Below are positions 1 through 6,215 of a stretch of DNA of 10,319 nucleotides, one piece after another. Source of the stretch: Peptococcaceae bacterium UBA3937 (GTDB lineage: Bacteria > Bacillota > Peptococcia > DRI-13 > DTU073); assembly GCA_002385735.1 (NCBI GenBank), contig DGEB01000061.1, positions 1-10,319 on the forward strand. The letters run 5' to 3'. The translations under genes were made by a program, and so were the position numbers. The notes below the pieces were generated by a model that was not told the DNA's origin, did no database searches, and saw nothing but the letters and a program-made list of their open reading frames with translations. Each line of letters opens with the position of its first letter. Position 1 is the stretch's first letter.

Positions 1-326
1 CTTTCGTTCCAACGCTCATCATCCTTCGTCTACCTGCGCTTGAAGACAAAAAATCCTTGTACCAGAAGGCACAAGGATTTTTTCCCATTCAAAACAATCC
101 TTTATTCCCCTTGCCTTCCCACTCGGGACGAACCCTCGTGCCTCAGCGCAATGCTTTTTTGTATCAAGTTACGGGTTGATGATGCCGCACCGAAAGGAAG
201 AACCTCACGGTTTGGTCATCGCTTTTACGACTGTTTTAATTATAACTCTAATTTAAAACGATTACAAGTCCGACCCAAACAAATTTTTGGGCAAAAGGAC
301 CTCCGCCCTGCTAACTTGAAAAAGGC
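1..326. other. Non-coding left edge, downstream of queH
   Basis: Apart from the terminator hairpin at 48 to 83, I see nothing recognisable here. The one longer plus-strand reading frame (40 to 405) starts inside the terminator, has no ribosome binding site or family resemblance, and runs into queH antisense. I compared the stretch by eye with common riboswitch cores and found no convincing match. The gene beyond the left edge is not visible. Confidence 0.5.
48..83. terminator. Bidirectional intrinsic terminator closing the ruv-queH block
   Basis: A 13-bp perfect inverted repeat (48 to 60 with 71 to 83) encloses a 10-base loop. The outer end of the stem is A6/T6, so each strand ends in a run of T. 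It lies about 240 bases beyond the queH stop and is the first strong terminator after ruvC on the minus strand. It may also serve a plus-strand gene arriving from the left. Confidence 0.8.
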
Positions 327-881
327 CTACCTGGCGGGCGGTTTTTGCTTGGCGCAAGCAGCATACCTTTCCCTTTCGCTAAAGATACAGCCGCAATACT
401 GCTGACGGTACATCTGTTCTTCCTTGGACTTTGCCACCCCTTCTTTAAAACCGACCCGGAAATCCTCGTAATAAAAAGGGACCCCCACCTGGGCGCCGAT
501 GGCCGTGCCCAGTTCCTTGATCAAATCGTGCCTTTGGAAAGGGCTGACCAAAAGCGTGGTTGTAAAAGCGTCAAATTTGCCCTTTTTGGCAATCTGGGCG
601 GCCTTTTGCAAGCGCATACTGTAACAAAGGCGACAACGCTCCCCTTCCCGGAAGGCCACATTTCGAAAATAGTCTTCCATTTGGTCGGTTTCGTCCCAAA
701 TGACCGGCAGGCCCATCTTTTCGGCGTAAGCCTGAAAGGTCTCCCGCCGCCGCCAATACTCCGTAAAAGGATGGATATTGGGGTTATAAAAGTACCCGCG
801 CAGTTCATGCCCCTGCTTCTCTAAAGCATCAAGCGGATAGATGCTGCAAGGGCCACAACAAACGTGTAATAAGATCTTCAT
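327..881 (-). CDS. queH: Epoxyqueuosine reductase QueH
   Basis: QueH (formerly DUF208) reduces epoxyqueuosine to queuosine in the anticodon of GUN tRNAs. It is the non-homologous alternative to the cobalamin-dependent QueG. The 184-residue protein starts with the family signature MKILLHVCCGPC (Cys8, Cys9, Cys12). It also has a C-x-x-C pair (Cys83, Cys86) and a late C-G-C (Cys163, Cys165), the cysteines expected to bind the iron-sulfur and metal centre. A longer in-frame reading to 917 exists, but the ATG at 879 to 881 is preferred: GGGGAGG lies 7 bases upstream (889 to 895) and the signature then begins at residue 1. It follows ruvB by 29 bases, so it is probably co-transcribed with ruvCAB. 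The usual partners queA and tgt are not visible and may lie beyond the left edge. The family call is firm. Confidence 0.95.
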   Translation of the reverse strand: MKILLHVCCGPCSIYPLDALEKQGHELRGYFYNPNIHPFTEYWRRRETFQAYAEKMGLPVIWDETDQMEDYFRNVAFREGERCRLCYSMRLQKAAQIAKKGKFDAFTTTLLVSPFQRHDLIKELGTAIGAQVGVPFYYEDFRVGFKEGVAKSKEEQMYRQQYCGCIFSERERYAACAKQKPPAR

Positions 882-910
882 TTTTCTTCCTCCCCTCATG
901 GGCTCTAAGG

Positions 911-1969
911 TTACCACAAGGAGAGATTGCCCTCCTCTTCCCCTTGGCGTGGATCAGGAAGACCCAGGTGTTGATAAGCCATCCGGGTAGCCACTCTCCC
1001 CCGGGGCGTCCGCTGCAAAAAGCCAATTTGCAGCAAATAAGGCTCGTAAACATCCTCGATGGTGCTTGTCTCCTCACTAATGCAAGCAGCCAAGGTTTCC
1101 AGCCCCACCGGGCCCCCTTGAAATTTCTCGATCAACGTAAAGAGCAGCTTGCGGTCAATGGCATCCAAGCCTAAACGATCTACCTCCAGCATCCTCAAAG
1201 CTTGGTCGGCTATTTCCCGGGTAATCACCGTATCGCCCTGCACTTGCGCAAAATCCCGTACCCGCTTTAACAAGCGATTGGCAATCCGCGGTGTCCCCCG
1301 GGCGCGCTTGCCAATTTCCTCCGCCCCCGCCGGGTCGATTTGCACATTCAAAATCCGGGCCGCCCTTTGGATAATCGTGACCAAATCTTTTGTTTCGTAA
1401 TAATCCAAACGGCTGACCACGCCGAACCGGTCCCTTAAGGGCGCCGTCAGATTCCCCGCCCTGGTGGTCGCGCCCACCAGCGTAAAGGGCGGCAGATCGA
1501 GGCGGATCGACCGGGCGCTCGGCCCTTTACCAATCACGATATCCAGGCAAAAGTCTTCCATCGCCGGATAAAGCACTTCTTCCACCATCCGGTTTAAACG
1601 ATGAATCTCGTCAATAAACAGGATATCATGGGGCTGCAAATTGGTTAAAATCGCCGCCAAATCCCCCGGCCTTTCAATGGCCGGACCGGAAGTAGCCCTA
1701 ATTTGCGCCTGCATCTCCGCCGCAATAATGTTGGCCAGGGTGGTCTTCCCCAAGCCGGGCGGCCCATAAAGCAACACGTGATCCAGCGCTTCTTTGCGCT
1801 GTCTGGCCGCCTGAATAAAAATCTTTAAATTATTTTTGACTTTCTCCTGTCCGATGTACTCGGACAAGGAAGTCGGCCTTAAACTCAACTCTTCGTGTTC
1901 CTCTGCCATGACATCGGGTGAGACAATCCTTCCCATGATTTGTTCATCTATTTTTCTTTCATCGGCCAT
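911..1969 (-). CDS. ruvB: Holliday junction branch migration ATPase RuvB
   Basis: RuvB is the AAA+ motor that drives branch migration of Holliday junctions, loaded by RuvA and followed by RuvC cleavage. The 352-residue protein is of normal length. It shows Walker A GPPGLGKT (69 to 76), Walker B LFIDEIH (117 to 123), the sensor 1/arginine-finger segment GATTRAG (166 to 172, Arg170), sensor 2 GTPRIANR (225 to 232), and the C-terminal winged helix with RTPRGRVAT (320 to 328). The ATG at 1967 to 1969 follows GGAGGGG by five bases. It sits 79 bases downstream of ruvA and 29 bases upstream of queH on the same strand. Nothing is missing or degenerate. Confidence 0.98.
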   Translation of the reverse strand: MADERKIDEQIMGRIVSPDVMAEEHEELSLRPTSLSEYIGQEKVKNNLKIFIQAARQRKEALDHVLLYGPPGLGKTTLANIIAAEMQAQIRATSGPAIERPGDLAAILTNLQPHDILFIDEIHRLNRMVEEVLYPAMEDFCLDIVIGKGPSARSIRLDLPPFTLVGATTRAGNLTAPLRDRFGVVSRLDYYETKDLVTIIQRAARILNVQIDPAGAEEIGKRARGTPRIANRLLKRVRDFAQVQGDTVITREIADQALRMLEVDRLGLDAIDRKLLFTLIEKFQGGPVGLETLAACISEETSTIEDVYEPYLLQIGFLQRTPRGRVATRMAYQHLGLPDPRQGEEEGNLSLW

Positions 1970-2048
1970 GTTTTCCCCTCCATCTACCTTCCCTGACCTG
2001 ACCTGCCTTCACGCCCTTGACACACCTCATACCCTTACGGAAACGCCT

Positions 2049-2654
2049 TTACACCCGCGCCAGTTTTTTGAAAGCGATCCGCAGCAAATCCTCCACGGTC
2101 GCTTCTTCGCCGGCCCGCACCACCGGCACGGCCTTCTGGGCTTCGGCGACACTGTAGCCTAAGGCCAGCAAGGCGGTTACCGCTTCACTCCGCACATCGG
2201 TAGGCACTGGCGCGGCACCCGCTTCCGGCGCCATTTCTTCCGCCAACATCTCCTTACCGATTTTATCCTTTAACTCCAAGAGGATCCGGCCCGCCGTTTT
2301 CTTCCCCACTCCGGGGACACCAAGGAAAGGCTGGATGTCGCCAAAGACGATGGCCTGGCTCAGGGCCTGGACGGAAAGATGGGAAAGAATCGCCAAGGCA
2401 AGTTTGGGACCAATCCCGGAAACCTGCATTAAAGCCAGGAACATCTCCCTTTCCTCGACGGTGTAAAAGCCGTAAAGGCTTAAATCGTCCTCCCGCACGT
2501 GCAAATAGGTAAAAATGGTCACTTCTTCCCCTACGGCCGGCAGCTTCGCCAGTGTTAAGGAGGGACAGTTCAAACGGTAAGCAATCCCGCCTGTCTGCAC
2601 AATCAGGTAGTTGGCCCCTTTTAAAGAGAGCTCCCCTTGGATAAATTCAATCAC
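2049..2654 (-). CDS. ruvA: Holliday junction branch migration protein RuvA
   Basis: RuvA binds four-way junctions as a tetramer and recruits RuvB. The 201-residue protein has the three family parts: an N-terminal OB fold starting MIEFIQGEL, then two helix-hairpin-helix motifs around VSGIGPKLA (78 to 86) and VPGVGKKTA (113 to 121), a short acidic/Ala-Pro hinge (about 137 to 152), and the C-terminal RuvB-binding domain (about 155 to 201) ending in DLLRIAFKKL. The start is GTG (2652 to 2654) behind GAGGAG. It follows ruvC by 24 bases, which indicates one transcript. All expected parts are present. Confidence 0.97.
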   Translation of the reverse strand: MIEFIQGELSLKGANYLIVQTGGIAYRLNCPSLTLAKLPAVGEEVTIFTYLHVREDDLSLYGFYTVEEREMFLALMQVSGIGPKLALAILSHLSVQALSQAIVFGDIQPFLGVPGVGKKTAGRILLELKDKIGKEMLAEEMAPEAGAAPVPTDVRSEAVTALLALGYSVAEAQKAVPVVRAGEEATVEDLLRIAFKKLARV

Positions 2655-2678
2655 ATCCCCACACTCCTCAACGAACCT

Positions 2679-3188
2679 TTACATTTCTTTAATCCTGGTG
2701 TAATACCCGGAGGAAGCGAAATGGCCATGACAAATCGCAATGGCCAAAGCATCGGCCGCATCATCCGGCCGGGGGATTTCCTGCAGGTTTAAGATGGCCT
2801 TGACCATAAACTGCACTTGCTGTTTCTCGGCCCGACCGTAGCCCACCACGGCCTGTTTGACTTGCAACGGCGTATACTCAAAAATGGACAAGTGCCTTCG
2901 CTGCGCGGCCAATAAAGCCACTCCCCGGGCCTGGCCGACCTGGATGACGGTTTTCGCGTTTTTATTAAAAAACAGTTCTTCAATCGCCATCGCGTCCGGT
3001 CGATGCGTATCAATCAGGCTGTTGATCCCTTCATAGATTTTGTTCAGCCTGCTCGCCGGCGCTTCGGTTTTCGAACTGTTGAGCACCCCATAACTGACCA
3101 CGTGGTAATGATTGCCTTCATAGACCACGATCCCATAGCCGGTAATCGCCGTGCCAGGGTCGATTCCTAAAATAATCACTGCGCTCAC
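2679..3188 (-). CDS. ruvC: Crossover junction endodeoxyribonuclease RuvC
   Basis: RuvC is the dimeric, Mg-dependent resolvase that cuts Holliday junctions. The 169-residue protein keeps the four acidic catalytic residues of the RNase H-like fold: Asp10 in LGIDPG, Glu70 in AIEELFF, and Asp143 and Asp146 in DDAADALAIA. The first possible start is GTG at 3188. A second GTG at 3179 would give the more family-like N-terminus MIILGIDPG and has GGGGTGAG just upstream, so the true start may be three codons later. It heads the ruvC-ruvA-ruvB-queH group. A strong terminator lies 60 to 100 bases upstream and I see no convincing promoter between them, so how the group is transcribed is unclear. Confidence 0.96.
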   Translation of the reverse strand: MSAVIILGIDPGTAITGYGIVVYEGNHYHVVSYGVLNSSKTEAPASRLNKIYEGINSLIDTHRPDAMAIEELFFNKNAKTVIQVGQARGVALLAAQRRHLSIFEYTPLQVKQAVVGYGRAEKQQVQFMVKAILNLQEIPRPDDAADALAIAICHGHFASSGYYTRIKEM

Positions 3189-3248
3189 CCCGTCACTTAT
3201 TTCTCCATCCCCTGACCATTATCCTCCTCGTTCCCCCGGTGCTCCGCA

Positions 3249-3289
3249 AAAAAAGCTGTCTCATCGCCCTTTCCCCTTGATGAGACAGC
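3249..3289 (-). terminator. Intrinsic terminator between the BofC-like gene and ruvC
   Basis: An 11-bp perfect stem (3255 to 3265 with 3279 to 3289, GCTGTCTCATC and its complement) has a 13-base loop. On the minus strand it is followed directly by seven T residues (plus-strand A7, 3248 to 3254). This classic form should end the yebC to BofC-like transcript. Confidence 0.88.
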
Positions 3290-3348
3290 GCCTCCTTACT
3301 ATCGCCAAAGCTCACTTTATGCAGAGCATTCCTTTAGAGAAACCAGCT

Positions 3349-3987
3349 TTAGCGTATGTATTCACCTAAACTGTCCAAAGTGGCGATGACTTCTTCCCAG
3401 GAAAGAAACTCCCAGGCGCCGTTGACAATCTCCTGCTGGAGGTCCGGTGGTAATTGGTGCAGGTGAATTTCCGTGACCTTGACCGCCCCACCGCTCCGCC
3501 CTACTTTCGCCGGCCCGGGATACACCGCGACCCATTTCCCGGAGTCATCACTTTGCAAGTGCCAATATTTCCGGTGCTCCGGACACAAACCTTCCCGGCA
3601 AAGCTCCAAAACCACTTTGTCCTTTTGCCAATAGACCTTCCAGCCGGCTTCCGCCTTATATTTTTTCCGCAGTTGCCGAATCGTTAATTGGTTAAAGCCG
3701 TCCCGGACCATCCCCGTAGGAACACGCTCCCTCCCACAGGCCAGGTTATGGGCCAAGCAGAGCGCATAGTTTTCCCTAAGGAGCAGTTTGGTTTCCGGGG
3801 TAATTACCTGTTCAGCGCCGGATTCCGTCAAAGCGCTCCGCTCTTTTTCCGCCTGCCCGCCGGTTCCGGCGAAATATTGCCAATAGGTACAGGTACCGAT
3901 GGCGCAGCCAATCGCAAGAAGGACCAGCAGCAGCGACAAATGCTTATACCTGGAAAGAAACACTAATTCCAACCTCTTTTGCTTCAT
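3349..3987 (-). CDS. BofC-like membrane-anchored protein (BofC C-terminal domain)
   Basis: A hypothetical protein resembling Bacillus BofC (bypass of forespore C), which acts between forespore and mother cell in sigma-K checkpoint control. Numbered from the earliest start (TTG at 4032), a positively charged N-terminus is followed by one hydrophobic segment (about 31 to 48), then an exported part. That part has a region with paired cysteines (Cys92/Cys99, Cys145/Cys150) and a C-terminal stretch from about 164 (GKWVAVYPGP) to EEVIATLDSLGEY that matches the BofC C-terminal domain pattern. The start is uncertain: TTG 4032, ATG 3987 (used here) and GTG 3963 are all in frame, and only the last has a fair upstream AAGAGG. 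It follows yebC and ends before a strong terminator, so the two are probably co-transcribed. The sporulation role is inferred from the family. Confidence 0.8.
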   Translation of the reverse strand: MKQKRLELVFLSRYKHLSLLLVLLAIGCAIGTCTYWQYFAGTGGQAEKERSALTESGAEQVITPETKLLLRENYALCLAHNLACGRERVPTGMVRDGFNQLTIRQLRKKYKAEAGWKVYWQKDKVVLELCREGLCPEHRKYWHLQSDDSGKWVAVYPGPAKVGRSGGAVKVTEIHLHQLPPDLQQEIVNGAWEFLSWEEVIATLDSLGEYIR

Positions 3988-4026
3988 CCTTTTAGTTGGA
4001 TAGTGTTCCCACCCGACCGGAGCCTT

Positions 4027-4072
4027 AATCAAGAATCAAGCTTCTTTCTAATCAAGCATCTTACTAATCAGG
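4027..4072. repeat. Short tandem repeat between yebC and the BofC-like gene
   Basis: AATCAAG occurs at 4027, 4034 and 4050, with a degenerate AATCAGG at 4066. The last three form a 16-base tandem repeat (4034 to 4049 against 4050 to 4065, 14 of 16 identical, then a partial third unit). It lies in the intergenic part of the presumed yebC to BofC-like mRNA. Its function is unknown. Confidence 0.6.
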
Positions 4073-4075
4073 TCC

Positions 4076-4837
4076 TTACTCCAACTGCTCCATGATTTCG
4101 TCGGGAATGTCGAAATTACTATAGGTGTTCTGTACGTCATCATGGTTCTCCAGGTAATCCATCAAACGCATTAATTGTTTGGCTTGCTCAAGGTCGGTAA
4201 CCTCAACGGTAGTGTCAGGAATCATGGAGATTTCCGCGCTACTGAATTCCAAGCCATCCGTTTCCAATCCTTCCTTGACACTCTGGAAATCCGCGGGCTC
4301 GGTATAGATTTCGATCACCTCGGGATCGTCCGTCTTCACGTCATCGGCTCCATTATCCAAAGCCAGCAGGATAATGTCGTCCTCGCTCTGACTGAGCTTC
4401 TCTCTTTCTAAAACCAGCACCCCTCTTTCCTTAAACATCCAACTGACACAACCGGTTTCACCCAGGTTGCCCCCATATTTGGAAAAGAGGTGCCGGATAT
4501 CGCCGGCGGTCCGGTTCCGGTTATCGGTTAAAACACTGAGCATGATCGCCACGCCGCCGGGACCATATCCTTCGTAAAACAGTTCTTCGTAATTGTTGGC
4601 ATCCTGGTCCCCGGCCGCCTTTTGAATCGCTCTTTGAATATTATCATTGGGCATATTGGCGGCTTTCGCTTTTTGAATCGCGATCTTTAAGCGAAAATTG
4701 GCTTCCGGATTAGAGCCTCCGCCCATCTTTACGGCGACCATCAACTCACGCCCCAGCTTCGTAAAAAGCTGCCCTTTCAGAGCATCTTGCTTCCCTTTCT
4801 TGTGCTTTATATTAGCCCATTTCGAGTGACCGGCCAC
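4076..4837 (-). CDS. yebC: YebC/PmpR/TACO1 family protein
   Basis: A member of the universal YebC/PmpR/TACO1 family. It is often annotated as a transcriptional regulator, and family members are now also described as translation factors that relieve ribosome stalling. The 253-residue protein has the full family pattern: [14 protein letters not shown] at the N-terminus, [12 protein letters not shown] (39 to 50), [10 protein letters not shown] (62 to 71), [10 protein letters not shown] (88 to 97), [12 protein letters not shown] (105 to 116), and the acidic C-terminal domain. The GTG start (4835 to 4837) follows AGGAGG by eight bases. It has its own promoter at 4932 to 4960, with a hairpin in the leader. 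Adjacency to ruvCAB is common in bacteria. Whether this copy acts on transcription or translation cannot be told from sequence alone. Confidence 0.96.
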   Translation of the reverse strand: MAGHSKWANIKHKKGKQDALKGQLFTKLGRELMVAVKMGGGSNPEANFRLKIAIQKAKAANMPNDNIQRAIQKAAGDQDANNYEELFYEGYGPGGVAIMLSVLTDNRNRTAGDIRHLFSKYGGNLGETGCVSWMFKERGVLVLEREKLSQSEDDIILLALDNGADDVKTDDPEVIEIYTEPADFQSVKEGLETDGLEFSSAEISMIPDTTVEVTDLEQAKQLMRLMDYLENHDDVQNTYSNFDIPDEIMEQLE

Positions 4838-4885
4838 AAAACATTCCTCCTATCTTCATTATTGCTCCTCTGTTCTTGAATTTTT

Positions 4886-4918
4886 TCTTGAAAAAGACAC
4901 AGGAAGTCCTGTGTCTTT
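4886..4918 (-). terminator. Terminator-like hairpin in the yebC leader
   Basis: An 11-bp perfect stem (4893 to 4903 with 4908 to 4918) has a 4-base loop. On the minus strand it is followed by a short T run and, a few bases later, a second one. It could end the upstream G5/3D transcript. It also lies only a few bases after the predicted yebC transcription start, so it could attenuate yebC. Confidence 0.75.
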
Positions 4919-4931
4919 AGTTTCTCTTCTG

Positions 4932-4960
4932 ATTCTATCATATTTTCGATGCCCTGACAA
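4932..4960 (-). promoter_or_regulatory. Sigma-A promoter of yebC with extended -10
   Basis: On the minus strand, -35 TTGTCA (4955 to 4960) is separated by 17 bases from -10 TAGAAT (4932 to 4937). The -10 is preceded by TGA, which makes an extended -10. Each hexamer matches consensus at five of six positions. Transcription would start near 4925, giving a leader of about 88 bases. Confidence 0.72.
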
Positions 4961-5029
4961 TCGAACATCCCTTACTCCGCCAGGGTTTCCGTAACAGGAA
5001 AACCACGCCGGAATAATTTCCTTAACCCT

Positions 5030-5845
5030 TTACTCCAAAAGATACACTTGCACCTGGCGCCGGCCCCACTTTAAAGCCTCGGCTTTTGTTTCAAAGAAAA
5101 GATCGATTTTGTTTCCTTTGATACTGCTACCCACATCCTTCGCCGTGGCGTAACCATATCCATCAACATATAACCGGCTGTGCAAGGGGATTACCTTCGG
5201 ATCAACGGCGACCGTCCCCACGCTGGGCCAGGTTCCGGTAGCCGTCCGGTTGCCGGTATGAGTATACGCGGTTGCGGTCATTGTTAAAGCCTTCTTAAAA
5301 TTAAGCGTGCTCCCATCCCTGGATACGGTTTGCAGGGTGCCATAGGCCACAATTTGTTTCACCGGTTCCTTGACAATGACGTTTTTAACCAGATTACGCA
5401 CTTTCTCCTGACCATCTTCCAAGACTACTTCGTAGATCTTTTTTACTTTCCCGGGCTGTCCTTTTTGAATTACCCTTGTTTCCCCTTGGAAAAGATCGGC
5501 TGATTCCCTTCTTTCCTGTTCATAAGGGATACTTTTTTCCTCTTCCACTGTTTGCCTGGTAACCCGGACGATTCTGATTTCATCCTCAACAACTTCATCT
5601 AAGGCAGGAAACACCTTGTCCTCGGGACCCAACACAATTTGTTTTTCCGTTAAGATATCCTTGGTGAGCGTCTTTGCTGTAAACAGCTGGTAGGTTTGAC
5701 CGTCCACTGTTAAATCATATACTTTTTTCACTTCCAGGTTCGCGCAGTTTTCCACCGCGGTTTTCGGCACTAAAAAGACCGTCGCCAAAAGAAAAACAGT
5801 ACTAAAAATCAATAGTACCTTCCCAATGGACTTTAGTATTTTCAC
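5030..5845 (-). CDS. G5 and 3D domain cell-wall protein (YabE-like)
   Basis: A 271-residue exported or membrane-anchored protein of the YabE/resuscitation-factor-like type that acts on peptidoglycan. An N-terminal hydrophobic segment (about 5 to 26) is followed by a DUF348-like region (about 44 to 95) and a G5 domain (about 97 to 170). The C-terminal 3D domain (about 186 to 271) carries the three aspartates that name the family: Asp215 in VAVDP, Asp237 in AKDVG and Asp248 in KIDLFF. This fold resembles the MltA/RlpA double-psi beta barrel, and a lytic transglycosylase-like role is likely but inferred. The GTG at 5843 to 5845 is chosen because GGAGGT (5853 to 5858) lies seven bases upstream; the in-frame TTG at 5860 overlaps that site. 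Only one DUF348-like unit is seen, fewer than in many YabE proteins. Confidence 0.92.
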   Translation of the reverse strand: MKILKSIGKVLLIFSTVFLLATVFLVPKTAVENCANLEVKKVYDLTVDGQTYQLFTAKTLTKDILTEKQIVLGPEDKVFPALDEVVEDEIRIVRVTRQTVEEEKSIPYEQERRESADLFQGETRVIQKGQPGKVKKIYEVVLEDGQEKVRNLVKNVIVKEPVKQIVAYGTLQTVSRDGSTLNFKKALTMTATAYTHTGNRTATGTWPSVGTVAVDPKVIPLHSRLYVDGYGYATAKDVGSSIKGNKIDLFFETKAEALKWGRRQVQVYLLE

Positions 5846-6137
5846 CAGTAGCACCTCCAATAACGTAAGTTATTCGCTATTATTTCTTTTTTTCCTCTTT
5901 TTTTGTTTTGAGCTTAAAAGATACCAACAAAAAAGCCGCAAAAACCTGACGTTACCGGCGTTAGGTAGTTGGACCTGTTGACCACGAATGAAAGGATATT
6001 TATGGCAACACCGCTCTTTGTAGTATTAACAATCGTGCATTGTTTTAAACATTTTCTTTTTTTCCAGCAATGGCTTTTTTAATAAGATATGCTCTATTCG
6101 CGCAATTAATCCCAAAAAAATACGTAAACATGATGAA
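5846..6137 (-). other. Long leader or intergenic region before the G5/3D gene
   Basis: About 290 bases without a credible gene. On the minus strand it holds an imperfect 8-bp hairpin (arms 5959 to 5966 and 5944 to 5951, one A-C mismatch) followed by T5, GCGGC, T6 (5929 to 5943), which looks like an attenuator. Flanking GTTGG/CCAAC arms (5924 to 5928 and 5968 to 5972) could extend it. TTGCGCGAA, shared with the gh16 promoter region, lies at 6097 to 6105. I see no clear sigma-A promoter; TTGCTG, 17 bases, TAAAAC (about 6038 to 6066) is only a weak candidate. I could not match the region to a named riboswitch. Confidence 0.45.
5853..5858 (-). promoter_or_regulatory. Ribosome binding site deciding the G5/3D gene start
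   Basis: GGAGGT on the minus strand, seven bases before GTG 5845. The upstream TTG (5858 to 5860) overlaps this site, so it cannot be the start that uses it. Confidence 0.8.
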
Positions 6138-6175
6138 AGGCTGTACCTAAACATCTTGTGGTTTAGGTACAGCCT
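6138..6175. terminator. Terminator hairpin after the first GH16 gene
   Basis: A 15-bp perfect inverted repeat (6138 to 6152 with 6161 to 6175) has an 8-base loop, 40 bases after the GH16 stop. The T run after it is short on the minus strand (TTTC) and better on the plus strand (GTTTTGTTTTG). The length of the stem makes it a likely terminator for the minus-strand gene, possibly bidirectional. Confidence 0.75.
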
Positions 6176-6215
6176 GTTTTGTTTTGATTTATGATTTAAG
6201 GGATAAACCGCTTCC

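Noticed and set aside
84..326. Possible riboswitch (glycine-like or preQ1-like words) downstream of queH.
   Set aside because: Only fragments of such motifs could be seen, no complete conserved core, and the region lies after rather than before the queuosine gene.
40..405. Plus-strand open frame of 121 codons at the left edge.
   Set aside because: It begins inside a terminator hairpin, overlaps queH antisense, has no ribosome binding site and shows no recognisable protein features.
3193..3229. GAGGAGG followed by an 8-codon frame (MVRGWRNK) just before ruvC, a possible leader peptide.
   Set aside because: The spacing from GAGGAGG to ATG is only three bases and the peptide is very short; chance is the simpler explanation, although coupling to ruvC is possible.
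4076..4837. Idea that YebC serves translation of the proline-rich linkers in the neighbouring GH16 protein.
   Set aside because: The linkers alternate Pro with acidic or Gln residues and contain almost no consecutive prolines, and yebC next to ruvC is common in genomes without such proteins.
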